Source: Baylisascaris procyonis (Eukaryota > Nematoda > Chromadorea > Rhabditida > Ascarididae). Taken from it: DNA of 64,000 bases. A program made the position numbers and the translations under genes. The DNA lies in contig JAZARR010000078.1 in the NCBI GenBank assembly GCA_037389465.1, positions 4,154,001-4,218,000 on the forward strand. Reading direction: 5' to 3'. The notes beneath the pieces are model-generated. The model was not told the origin of the DNA. It did not search any database and worked only from the letters and a program-made list of their open reading frames with translations. Shown here in pieces: positions 52,913-64,000 of the stretch (position 1 is the first letter of the stretch; each line of letters starts with the position of its first letter).

Positions 52913-55900
52913 CACCTATAGAAAAGGAGAAAGAACGTATGCGGGTGGAATACAATAAAGCGGATCAAAAGGAAAAGGAATTCGCAGCAACGCATGCAGT
53001 ATCACAGGACAAGCTCCAAAGGCGGATCGGTGTCGACATGACAAGCCGAGCGGACAATGACGCTACTCAAAAACTTATGGAAGAGTCCATATTTGGCAGT
53101 TCTAATTCTGCAAAGGTAAATCTTTTTCAACATTTATTCATTTATTTACCTATGCAACGTCCACTACGACTGGAAAATGTTTCGAAGGAAATGAGACAAA
53201 ACATTTAGCCGCCCATTCGTGGTCGCAACAACCGATGAAATTCTAAAAGAAAATTGGAGCAATAGAACATTTTGGATTTGAAAAACTGATCTTTTCTGAA
53301 GAAAATGCCTTGGAAATTTTGCAAAGATTCTTCAAAAAATATGCTTTAGGAATCGTTTTTTTCAAAAAAAAAACTATTTTGAAAAAACATCAATTAAAAA
53401 AAAAACAAGCATAAGGAGGTTTCCATATTTCTCAGCTAGTTAGACACACTGATTTGGACATATAACATAAAACTTGGCAAGAATAATGGCATTAATTAAA
53501 TATGGGTAAGAAATTTGCAACGATCGATGCTTTCTTCAGGTCTCAAAAGGAAACGTTTATGGCAATGTTTCGGACCCCCGACTCAAGGAAATAAGGAAAT
53601 CGATAGATATCTCCCTAAATTCGTCCTCATACGCTTATGATTTCGATAGTGACACTTCATTGGAAACGCTATTAACAACAAATTCGAAGGTAACGCCAAA
53701 GACGATGCGAATTATTTCACCTCATAAAGATGTGAGTGTCACTTCTGCCTAAAACAAACGTCTATGGGGCACCTAAATTCTTAACTTAAAGCTAAAGTTC
53801 CTGAATACAAATCTTTCGTTGCGTAAGCTGTAGATTTTGCCGTAGCTGTAGATACGATAGAATGTTCGGTGTTTCTACAAAGTGAAACGAAACGATGAAT
53901 TCTGAGGAATGCACATTTTGAATCACTATTGAAATGTTATGCATATGAGGCACGTTTTCTAAACTTATTATTCATATGACTATGCAGAACTAGTCAAGGA
54001 AGTAGGACAGGAGAGGAGTGGCGAGAAAGGCTGAGGGAGAAGTAGATGGGAGCAAAAAGAGAAATTCTTATTCCACCTAAACGTTGCATTCTATATAAAA
54101 TGGTCATAATTTAGAAGAACATCAAACCTATAAAATTTTTTCAATGATCCCATTACGTACTAATTCGTTGATCTTAACAATTCCTATATAGTGTTAAAGG
54201 GATGATGAGTCGCAATCGTTATTGGGCACAAATCAACTTTTTATGGACATTTTTAGATAAACCGAAGCGGAATTTTATACAATCAATCTCCTCCACTCTT
54301 GTGCTATCAACCTTTTCGCATTAAAAGTTTTCCAAAAATTTTTCACATTTGAAGCTTTTTACTTGTTTGCTAAACGCAACAACTATAAGCACTTCATAAA
54401 CCTTTCAGACAGGAGCGAAAAAGACGTCCTTTATGAATAAGCACTCGCCGTTTATGACTAAGCAAATCGTGCATAGTGGCTCATCAGGTGATGCCGACAG
54501 CATACTAGATGAAATTGAGTCGATTCCTGAAGAAGTACCCCTCGCCGACAACATCGATTCGTCTAGTGGAAACTCACCCAACTTAATGATATCTGAGATC
54601 ACTGTCGCCATTCCAGAGTCAGGCAACTTGAAAAATGAACAAGGTGGCTCCATTTCCGGATCTTTGAAAGTGACCGCAAGGAAACAGAAAGAGAATAAGC
54701 AACAAACTTCTCAAGAAGAAACCGAAAAGGCAGCATCGTCTGTGAGTGAAAGTACCTCTTCCACACAAACGAAACAACTTTCAAAAGAATCCTCTAAAAA
54801 TCGCGATTATTCAACAGCTGAAAGTTCGGACTCCACATCAGTTTCTACCTCCAGCTTCGGCTCTGCGGACAATTTGAAGTCTATGCACTCAAATTCAGAT
54901 ACTGAAGGAAGCAAATCGAACGCATCCGTGTCTGCAAGCGCTTTTGGCAGTATTCGGAGCAGAAGTCTTTCAAAGACATCCCTTGAAACCGTAAACACTG
55001 AAAAGACTGCGACAGGAAGAAAGCAATTTTCGACAGCAAGGCCGAATCAAAACCGTTCCATTGCAAGTCGATCAGAAAATGCAATATCACAATGCTGGGA
55101 AAATATATCGGACTCGATGAACAACAATGATCTACCGCAAGTATCCAGAAGAAAGCATCAGGAAGTGAGACGTAAGTCATATTTCAACAGAAAGGATGTT
55201 TTAGAAAAAGAGTCTCATGAGTCTCAACGCCATGACAAAGGAACACAAACGAAACTTGCCAACAACAGATCAACACGCTTGGATGCTTCCGAAAAAACGG
55301 AACGATCCAGAACTCTGAAACAGAACTCAGAGCTAACCCATTCACGGAAAACTACGGGCAACATTGCAGTGCACGACGACGTCACCAGTAAAAGCTATAC
55401 AATACGAAAAAACAATATACGATCAACGAGCCACGAGAATCGTTCGATCAATGAAGGTGATGCCGCCGATGCGTGTGGGACGAAATGGGACTCCAAAGAT
55501 GACCGAGAGGCAAAAATGCAACTGGCAATTTCTTCTGAACGTTTGCGAGGATTAGTGCGGCTAGTAGTTGACGAGATACTCGATGGACAAAACTCGCGTG
55601 GAGGAGATCAATTCATTGGTAAAATGAACCGATCGGCACAAACCGATTTTTACGAAGAACCGATCCACCGATCGTTGTTCGATGCACTCCCTATCGAATA
55701 CATCCAAGGTGACGATTACCGTTCTGCTTTTTTTCGTTATCACCACACACTCTTTTTTCTATGGTACATCAAATGTAGCACAAACTTTTGGCGCATTTCC
55801 TCTCAACTCTAATTCAGTGATGACATGAATACTTGTGTGCAGAGCCAAAAAACAATTCACTGACAATATGGCATCGAAACAACTCCTTCCAGAAATTATA

Positions 55901-56205
55901 TCGACTTCAGATCGAAATATCGGTTACATTCGCAAACAGCCAATCATATCAACGATAGGTTTATTTGAGGCGCTCAGATGAGAACGTTTGCAGGTAACGC
56001 TAGAGCATCAGCTGATAGCAAATATGTTCCGACGGGTATGCTGCGTTTACACATTGAACTGTTGAAACGTGAGGCAGATAGGGAGAGGCGTGCACTCAGG
56101 GAATGGGACTGCATTATGCACGACTTCGAACAACGTTCCCAAGTGTTTGGCTTGGATCGACTCCGACGAATTCTCAACTCGAAACAATTGCATAACTATT
56201 TATGA
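47933..56205 (+). CDS. serine-rich, partly coiled-coil protein, about 892 aa, eleven predicted exons, unrecognised family
   Basis: I do not recognise this family. Predicted exons are 47933-48124, 50291-50407, 50745-50884, 51028-51146, 51398-51482, 52122-52177, 52922-53115, 53540-53689, 54409-55708, 55845-55958 and 55994-56205. All phases agree and the sum is 893 codons including the stop. The first exon and its join are the least certain. The large exon (54409-55708) encodes a Ser/Thr/Lys/Glu-rich, probably disordered region with SILDEIESIPEEV near its start and a short helical stretch, ERLRGLVRLVVDEIL, near its end. The last exon encodes a charged helix (LRLHIELLKREADRERRALR) and ends at TGA. 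Motifs such as SSSYAYDFDSDTSLETL resemble, loosely and by eye only, linker sequences of large centrosomal proteins of the CEP350 kind; I give this little weight. An AATAAA at 56377-56382 fits as the polyadenylation signal. Confidence 0.75.
48801..48849. repeat. GACA / CA microsatellite
   Basis: Imperfect GACA repeats pass into a CA run. It sits in the predicted first intron of the plus-strand serine-rich gene. Confidence 0.95.
52858..52911. repeat. TA microsatellite abutting a splice acceptor
   Basis: About 27 TA units end ten bases before the predicted 3' splice site of the exon at 52922 (AGCACCTATAG). The usual pyrimidine tract is therefore replaced by alternating T and A. Confidence 0.96.
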
Positions 56206-58429
56206 TAGCGAACAGATGATTTAATGGATAAAATGGCCATCATTATCATAGATAAGCCAAATTCGCAATCTTTTTTGTTGCTCGCTCGTGAACTATTTGC
56301 TCGAAAATATGCGAAAGCCTTATGTCCCAAATATGAGCAGTATTATACCGCGTAAGCTTTTAGAAATCACTTGCAAAATAAACTATTGCTCGTTGCACTC
56401 TATCTTTGCATAAACCGCTCAAATGAATTCAAAGTAAGTGGAGCATTGCACTGCATAGATGGGCAGAAATTGCTGTACGTGGTTATATTACCACTTAAAA
56501 AAAATGTCAAGATAGTGCACTATAAATCAACGTTTTAATTTACTAGTGGTTGTGCACTAAAAAGGCTCTCGCACTCTCTGCTCGTTAGATGCGTTCAGTC
56601 GTCACCAACCGCAGTATCCATGATCGCTCATATCCATAATAGCACAAAATCGAATGCACACTAAAGAACGAACGTTCGTACTCATACAATCAAAACGCAC
56701 AATTAATTCCAACTCATACAAAAATTCATTTGCAAGTAAGTTGAAGTGAAACTCGTCCTCGACCACCAAATAATGCGACGACAATTCACTCACAGAAGAA
56801 AAAAGAAAAAAAACGCTTCTCGCAAATAACATAGAAAACAATAACCATCCGCAATAAGCGATAACAATATATGCATACAAAGCATACAATCGCCTAAAGG
56901 CAAACAGCGTGGACGAGGTTAACAAACAAGCATCACATACAACACATGAAGTGCATTATGAATTCTAAAATTAAGATATAAGAACTTGGCAAAATTCACA
57001 GCAGTGCGCATGTGTTAATAATCCACGACCCGAATATGTCCACTTCAATGGAAACGTCATACAATCCCCAAAACTCTACGAACTGGCATGAGAGTAGGAA
57101 TGGAATCGATTCCCGAGTCAATGGGGATACTATTCGGAAAATCACTTCGACCCTTGATAATCACACATGAAAACGAACTACACAGCCAAGAAAAAAGGAA
57201 AAAAACAGCTGAATAATTTTCCACGATCATCCTGTTTCCCCCTGCAGTTAGTTCGCGTCATGACACTATGCCAGTCCTCTTCCAACACCCACCCATCAGC
57301 TGGCTCATATGTTATTCTGTACAAGTCTTCAATAACAACAGATCAGGCCAACCTGCCACATGAGAATGCGAAACTAAATATTTGTTGAATGAATATAAAA
57401 AAGTGATAAAAACAACATACATACAACGTAAAACAACTAGCAAACACGTCCACAATGGTGACAAAGAAAAAAGTGGAACAAGGAAAAGAAAGACGGATGA
57501 AGTGCGGGTATTAGTGGGTGCATCTAATCGGAAGCTGAAGGGAGGACTAAAAGAGGGCGAGCAAAGGGCCATCGAATGCATATAAAAACGTGTTCGCACC
57601 ACTAGTGGCAAGAAAACGCACAAATAAACGTTCACATACGCACCCACCTACATACATACATATATCGAATATCGACGCATAAAGAGCAAAAGAAAGCTTT
57701 GAGCAAAAGAATAACGACGACAGCAGACTTACAGCTAGACAATATAATCCCCTTCCCTCCTATTTTCTGCACATACAGGACCAAGTTCAGCCAGCAACTA
57801 ATGAACCGAACATTTCTTGAAATTCAACGTTTCCCAGACCACATACCTCCCTTGAGGGTGAACACACCACATAAACGTATCATCCAAATATACAGTCATA
57901 TCTAGTTACATAATGGTCGGTCACAAACAACAACTACGGACATAGGAGATCGACAGAGTGGCACGCAAATTAACCCGACGACACATGACTGAAGTAACAA
58001 AAAAATTCAGGAATCGACCTCAAATCCAGATGCGGGATAACTCGTACTTCGACATTCCCTCATTCAAAAGCAAACGTCAACTTTAGATTGCCATGAATTC
58101 CATCCCTAAACGAACGAACCTTAACATGGTTTAGGACTGCGAAGAGAAGTGCAATTGTATCGAACGCGGCTGCAATCTATTTATCCCCTCAGATAACCGA
58201 TGGTACAACTTAACACGAGATCAATATCTTATATGCAAACCCAAACAATGCATTCAGCATTAAAGCAACTCTAATTCCACCTAAATTACTTTCTTGGTCC
58301 TGTGAGCGTCTTGCTTGGCCCGCCAAGATCAGCAAAACAACGACAATGGTGGTCGAGGGCGCGAACACGTTATAAAGAGGCAAACCGCACGGCAGCTACC
58401 CGTCCTGAGGTCCGTTGAGCAGCACCGCA
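56206..58429. other. convergent 3' spacer
   Basis: Lies between the stop of the plus-strand serine-rich gene and the stop of the minus-strand SPSB gene. The open frames here (for example a hydrophobic one at 57312-57647, minus) look like composition effects in 3' untranslated sequence. Confidence 0.5.
56377..56382 (+). promoter_or_regulatory. polyadenylation signal AATAAA, serine-rich gene
   Basis: It lies 172 bases past the TGA at 56203-56205 on the same strand. Confidence 0.55.
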
Positions 58430-61400
58430 CTACTTGTGAAGCAGGTAGTTCTTGAGACCATTCGGTAACCTCAGTTCTTTGATACGGTGCATGCGCTCCT
58501 TGCCGATCTGTGCACGGATCGTGCGCCTACAGATGTCCATCAACGGCCTCGGCTCAGCTGAAACATTCGCTCAATGCAACTCTCTATCAGATGCTCAAAT
58601 CTCCTTTTGCTAGAATGCTTTCGCTTTCTTTTATATTCGTTTCGTCTTTGCAATAAATAACCATCGCAACGTAACTTTTATCGCTAAACTTGAAATGGGC
58701 ACAAAGTTATAATAACATCAATATTTGCAACATTATCATTACCATTAATATTATTGCACTGCAATATTATTATCAATATACACTAACGTTCAATGTACTA
58801 CAACACATCCTCACTATATGTTTTTAGAGTTTAATGCTCGTGAAGTTTGTCACAATTTACTTCCAACAATGCATCATTGACATCAAAAGTTGTCAAAATC
58901 GACGTATAGTGCTACTTACGGTCTAGTCCACCAAGATATCGAATCGTTATTTCGCAATGACCCCATACAGCTGAAACGATCGGATACAACTTCTTCCCTT
59001 TGAGTCCGGTGAATGCAACGCCGTAATACTGGCGCTCGGTGGCGAACGCCATATAGCCCTCATCCATATCCAGAATACAGTAGAAACGATCCGGAACCAT
59101 ATGATTATCCTCACGGCTCATCGGCACTCCAGGATAGGTCCAGCCTGACGTGTTCTTTGAGTCATGGTAGCACTTGTTGCGAACTGAAATTTCATTTTAA
59201 AAATTCTACTACATCCATGTAGCAAAGGAGCAAGAAAAAACAAATGCATACAGCTGGATCGTTGAAATAGATAATATTCAATGAGGCAACACCCTTGCGA
59301 CTCCTTTCTTTGCTTCCTAAATAGCTTCGAAAACTACTAGCTTCCGAATCAATTTTCTTAAAAAAATGTCTGCCTCCAAAATTGTTCTGGCCAATCATGA
59401 ACCATCTACACGCTGAACTCCTTTTAGACACCGAGATATAAAAAGTACATTGCTTTCTAGAGCAAAAGCGAACATACTCAGGTCCCATCCATACGATTCA
59501 CTGTTGGAGCCGATCAGTGAAGTGTACCCGACGGCGTGAAGTGAGGCTGCTTTGGTGGCGACTCCAACGACCGCGTGCGTGCCTCGTTGCCTCACCGGCC
59601 AGATAATCTGCCAAACATGGAAACCCTTGGTGTAGCCCACCTACAATACAACTTAATTCTACAAGTGGATCACAAGAAGCTTTCGTCTAGCCCATTTTCA
59701 TCGAAGTATGCAGGATTCGCGAAAAAAGATAACGGAATAGCTGCGTACGTCTTATGAAGTGGTTACTGCTTGCCCTATGGTTGAATGTTTTAGGTTAAGG
59801 ACAAATATACAAAAATTAGAATGAACTGAGCATATAAAAGAGCTATGTAGGTCGCCAGAAGGATTGGAAAAAAAAAATGCAAAAGTTGGCTGCAGTCATA
59901 CTCAACTAGAAAATAATTCCTGGATTCGAAAATCAAACACATTATTCAGCATCCATCTGTGACCATATCGCACAACATATCATTCGCTCAGGGTCTTTTA
60001 AGCATTAATATCTCATTTCAGGTAACCTCGTTTAGAAAACGCCATCCTCTTTCGGAGTACCGACCACTGCATCTGGCTAGCCGGTTACCGCTTTTCAAAC
60101 TCTGCAGATTTCCTGCGCAATTAACACCTTAACATTACAAGCAGTCACATCTCAATTGTTAATAAGTTTGACAAAGGTGGCAAACGGTGGACTAGAAGGT
60201 TTTGAAATTAAACATACAAAAGGTAAGCACGGTGAAAGGTCAAAATGCCACTGCAAATATTTGCTCCGACACAATTCGTCTCGATGGAACCATTTCTTGC
60301 TTCAAGGCAGAGAACTACCAAACAACTACTACATCTTGCTGAATGGCTTCGCTCCGCCTACGTTGCCAAGAAAAGAATCCTACAGTTAATAACCGTGCTC
60401 TTAAAGTACGGAAGGTTCCAAGAAATATCTGGTTTCCTTAATATTTTTATGCCTTAGGCTTGATGGCTTAGAATCATCAAGGAGAAACTATGGCCATCGA
60501 ACTCGAATCCACGGTGCCAGAAAAGATGGTGAACATGGGGCCAGCTAATAAGAGGGATTTGGAACGGATAAAACTTAAACGGCAGAAAAAACCGTATGCA
60601 GTTTCCTTCGATTTAGATCATCTTACAGAGCTCTCCAGATGCTCACCACATAGGATTTCAAAGAACCGTAGCAAAAGAAAAAAGAAAGACAGATATGGCA
60701 AAGTACCTTCCCGCGTATGCAGTCTGTTGATTGCGCGACTGGATGTCTGTGGAATGTTAGGCGGTCATCATCTTTGACGAAAATATTCAGCGAGCGGTCA
60801 TCCGGGTTCCATGCATTAGCTTCCATAGTAGCTCTATCAGGTGCCGGTGAGGTTAAAATCACATCCAATCGACTAGGTCTCCACATGTCTTCTAAACCGC
60901 TTCCCTACAAAACAAAACAATAATGGCAACCTTGTCAAGTCGACGATGGTCGACTCAAGCTGCGTGCAATCGTCATTTTCAACATTGTCAATGCATCCTG
61001 AACTTTCTAGAAGATTCAACTAACTATGCACTGAAATCACTTCTGGTGGTATTGCCACCTCTCATAGATAATCTTGTCATCTCCCGATACTCAACTTGGT
61101 TGCGTTTTCAGCTGGGCAACGGATGTACGGATGACGTTAGACAAAAAAAAAAAACCTTTTGGTGTTAAAATCTTTCCTGCAGCATTTTTTCTATGAATAT
61201 ATTTTCACTTGAAAGTACGCAAACAACAAATTAGTGGTGACCTTACTCAACAATGTTGATATTCTGTGATTACATGACTAAATGACTCCACAAACTAAAC
61301 AGGCTTTCAAATAGCCGTAATCAAGAAGGTCGGAAATGCTTATACGCTGCATTTCTAGATGATACTCTTTGATTTCATAAATTTGGCCTAGATTGCAGAA

Positions 61401-62732
61401 ATTCCACAGCAGGTCAACCTCTAGACGGGTGACGATATTTATTTGCCAGGATTGCCAAAGCATTCGATGATCATCTACCTCAGTGAGCTAAAAAGAATCC
61501 TTGAGGTTAAACGGAAAGAAAGGAGTATGTATTATGTATCGGTACTACACGGTAATCAAATTTCAGCCGCCAAGTAAAACGCCACGAGGTAGTTAGGTCT
61601 ATTTCCTAAGCATGGACATTCGGCCAAAAATATGGGTTGCACTTGTTCTTATGAATAAAACATTCCAAAGAGTCCATCCTTCATCTGCTATAAACCAAGG
61701 CATATCACTGTTTATGTGAAGCTATTTTTTTATTGCAAGCAGGGGGAGTCACATCATTCTGGAAAAGTCGGAACCAAAGAAGACTCTTTTCGACCTAAAA
61801 TGAATGAAATGCACCCATACCCATCACAACAGGTCAAGAAATAGAGTCGGAGCAGCTGACACGCACATACAAATATATAAAGATACGCGCATATCCACAC
61901 ATACGAATGTGCACACACGAACACGCACGCAAATACCTGTCGGCAATGGGAATTGGCGGTAACACAGGCAAAATCGTTTTGCACTTTTAGCGCTTCTATC
62001 GCTGTGACTGCCAAACGAAAAGTGATTCTTTGGCACGAAAATAAGTGATAAGCATATTACGTTCAACAAAATTATTAGCGTGAATGCCGATGACTTTTTT
62101 GTTATCAAAAGCTCATCAATAACTTCCTGGAATGAGCTTTGCTAACACACCGTTGCACAACTCCACAATTGCTCATCTATGTTCTCGTCCTTAGTGACCG
62201 AGTCTATCCGCCTTTTTCGATATACAACACATCACTTGGCTATCTCTTCAAATTCTGCAGCATCTGCAAACAATTCTTCTACTCTAAGGTGTCGCCACAG
62301 TAATTACAAGGGAAATGATATCAATGCTTACAAGAGGATTCGCTGGCGACCTGCTCCTCGCCGCCCTGTGCGTATTGTTCTCCTGCGTGGCTACGGTGGG
62401 CGCGTTTCGGTTTCGATGCGTTAGCTGTGTGCCTGTGGTAAGTGCGTTCCTATGTGCACCAGATGTTCTCCTCGATTCGTTGTGATGCACCCCTCTGTCT
62501 GTGACAAAAATCCCATTCGAAGCCCCCGCCAAGTTCGTATTGTGCGTATCTCGCAAACGTTGTACAGCGACTCCGCCTTGGCGATAACCCGTGTTCGTTG
62601 AATTACTGCTGCTGCCGCCTGCTAATGATGAATTTGCGCTAAGACGTGGGACCGGTTGCCGTGTAGCTGAGACTGCTATCGCGTCACCGTATGATTCGTA
62701 ATCTGTCCATGGTGACCCATCGATTGGAGATA
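58430..62732 (-). CDS. SPRY domain / SOCS box protein (SPSB family), 5' end incomplete
   Basis: SPSB proteins bind substrate peptides through a B30.2/SPRY domain and recruit Elongin-Cullin E3 ligase through a C-terminal SOCS box. Exons are 62732-62332, 60904-60707, 59640-59478, 59183-58920 and 58557-58430, with consistent phases. The core of 250 residues runs from [16 protein letters not shown] through [93 protein letters not shown] and [20 protein letters not shown] to the SOCS box [20 protein letters not shown], ending LKNYLLHK. The core matches human SPSB1/SPSB4 almost position by position. The upstream exon 62732-62332 is in frame and adds about 133 low-complexity residues (Ser, Asn, Thr, Arg) without a Met, so the start lies farther upstream. 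A candidate earlier exon ends at a GTACTC donor after 62825, but its start is unclear. Identity is certain; the N-terminal extension is inferred from phase. Confidence 0.94.
61278..61487 (-). CDS. candidate exon inside an SPSB intron, unknown
   Basis: After an ATTCTTTTTAG acceptor-like site, an open frame of about 69 codons runs on the same strand as the SPSB gene, within its first mapped intron. It begins [15 protein letters not shown], is rich in Trp, Leu and acidic residues, and ends [10 protein letters not shown] at TAG. If it were spliced into the SPSB mRNA it would end the protein early, so it could be an alternative last exon or part of a nested gene. The length is not beyond chance for this base composition, and I recognise no family. 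Confidence 0.22.
   Translation of the reverse strand, partial: LTEVDDHRMLWQSWQINIVTRLEVDLLWNFCNLGQIYEIKEYHLEMQRISISDLLDYGYLKACLVCGVI
61855..61940. repeat. degenerate CA/TG-rich alternating tract
   Basis: A stretch dominated by alternating purine-pyrimidine (ACACGCACATACA and similar) inside an SPSB intron. It is an old microsatellite and possibly Z-DNA prone. Confidence 0.7.
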
Positions 62733-64000
62733 CTAAAAACCATCATCGCATTTACTTTCTGTCAGATATGTTGATTTGCAGTCTACAAGACACCATAAAG
62801 AAGGAATGCGCATAACTAGAGTACCTTCATTGATACCGTCCAGCAGATATCCCACCTTGTCATTCAAGTAAAATAAATTGCTGCTCGAGGGAAATAATTC
62901 ATGCCAATATCAAGTAAAAATCGCAAAACAATTGTGAAACAGTAAACAAATTCAATAGTAATCTCCATTGAGAATAAAACTTTTGAATTTTATCGTCTTA
63001 TTATATTTCTACGATCATAAAAGATGAATCAAGTATTTCATGTTGCCGCAATTTCGAGTGACATAGAAGGATGCTTAAGTTGGTCGTTCTTGACATCACT
63101 AACAACAAAGTGATTCTGAACAGTCTCATATTTGAGCCACTTTGTACACACAGGATAACATGGCTAATTAGGCATCGAATTCAAGCACTTGGTAAACGCC
63201 TCATCATCCCCTCTCTCATTTTTTCAGTACAAGAAGTCAAAGCTCGAAAACGAACGCCCACAACAAACACAGCAAATAAATTAACGTCGAGATTAGACGA
63301 GAACATCTGCAGATGCGTGGAGATGCTTGCATGCTACTCCCTTCTAAAAATACATATCAAATTGCGAAAAAAAAGCCAAAAACTATCTCTTAATATCAGA
63401 TGCAAATCAATCATTGTATACATTCAAAGAATACGATATATAAGCACGTCCTATATTTAACTCCGCAAAAGACTGTCAAACAACTAAATTGAACTCCACC
63501 ATTTGTGCAAAGCATCATCGATACACTTTTGTGAAAGAAACACGGCACATCTAAGTGAGAAAAGAGAGAAAATTCGAGAGAACGACAAGTGAATATATGT
63601 TGTGTGGTACTGAGATCCGTCTTGGAAAATGTTCGCTGCCTTTAACTTAAAAGCTATTTTTTGTTCCGCCCCACATCATCCACTTAACAGTGTAGATAGC
63701 AATAAATCAATGTCGATATCTTTTACAAAAGAAAAAAAAAAACGATTGTTTTCTGAAGATAACATTTAAAGGACTTCTTATTTTTAATAAATCCTGAAAT
63801 CAGTGGTTTGCAAAAAAAAAAAAAGATCAGCACGATAATCCGAAATTGATTTCACCTATTCAACTGATTAAACAAATATAAAATTGACCGAGACACTAAA
63901 AATATTTGATGAATTTCTATCACGTATATATACCGTGAATGGAATGCATTGTCATGCTCCCAAACTCCCTAATGCTCAGTATGACTCACTCAATTTTAAA
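62733..64000. other. upstream of mapped SPSB exons
   Basis: A possible earlier SPSB exon (about 62825-62870, minus, reading FYLNDKVGYLLDGINE) would join in phase to the exon at 62732. Its 3' splice site is unclear. A 129-codon plus-strand frame at 63071-63460 is Lys/Ile-rich and not convincing. Confidence 0.35.

Noticed and set aside
57312..57647. 111-codon hydrophobic minus-strand open frame
   Set aside because: It lies in convergent 3' sequence; composition is low-complexity and there is no start context.
60490..60777. Plus-strand 95-codon open frame, Lys-rich, antisense to an SPSB exon
   Set aside because: Its second half is the complement of a certain coding exon and the rest has no support.
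1..64000. CRISPR arrays, bacterial operons, telomeric TTAGGC runs, tRNA or rRNA genes
   Set aside because: None was seen on reading both strands; the DNA is eukaryotic and intron-bearing.

Overview
The window looks like nematode nuclear DNA. The intact genes are eukaryotic, split by introns with GT...TTTCAG/TTGCAG-type ends, and at least two coding starts sit a few bases after an AG that could accept a spliced leader. Introns of roughly 0.3-2.2 kb and A+T-rich, repeat-laden spacers would fit an ascaridoid or similar parasitic nematode, but that placement is inference; only 'nematode-like metazoan' is well supported.

Left part (1-28.5 kb) is gene-poor and repeat-rich. It opens with one copy of a 2.2-kb sequence (1-2189) whose second copy lies at 28479-30676. 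It then holds a lone last exon of a GATA zinc-finger transcription factor (+, 6146-6385), a 761-bp tandem duplication (10645-12156), a foldback hairpin beside a TA microsatellite (about 12.35-12.51 kb), and a 10.3-kb array of eight copies of a ~1,331-bp unit (about 17.3-27.6 kb).

Right part (30.7-64 kb) holds five protein genes. On the minus strand, in transcription order from high to low coordinate, are an SPRY/SOCS-box protein (SPSB family, 58430-62732 or beyond), a BCCIP/Bcp1-family protein (41297-47012), mitochondrial ATP synthase subunit f (35495-37672) and thymidylate kinase (30763-33445). On the plus strand is a serine-rich, partly coiled-coil protein of about 892 residues that I do not recognise (47933-56205). 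It starts divergently from the BCCIP-like gene and converges on the SPSB gene. Exon phases close exactly for thymidylate kinase, ATP synthase f, the SPSB core and the serine-rich gene.

The genes do not form a pathway. Thymidylate kinase and ATP synthase f are housekeeping, the BCCIP-like protein is expected in ribosome biogenesis or genome maintenance, and SPSB proteins are substrate receptors of Cullin-RING E3 ligases. The main points for a second look are the mosaic satellite array, the 2.2-kb direct repeats flanking 26 kb, a probable GC-AG intron in thymidylate kinase, the GATA exon without its finger, and the unknown 892-residue protein.
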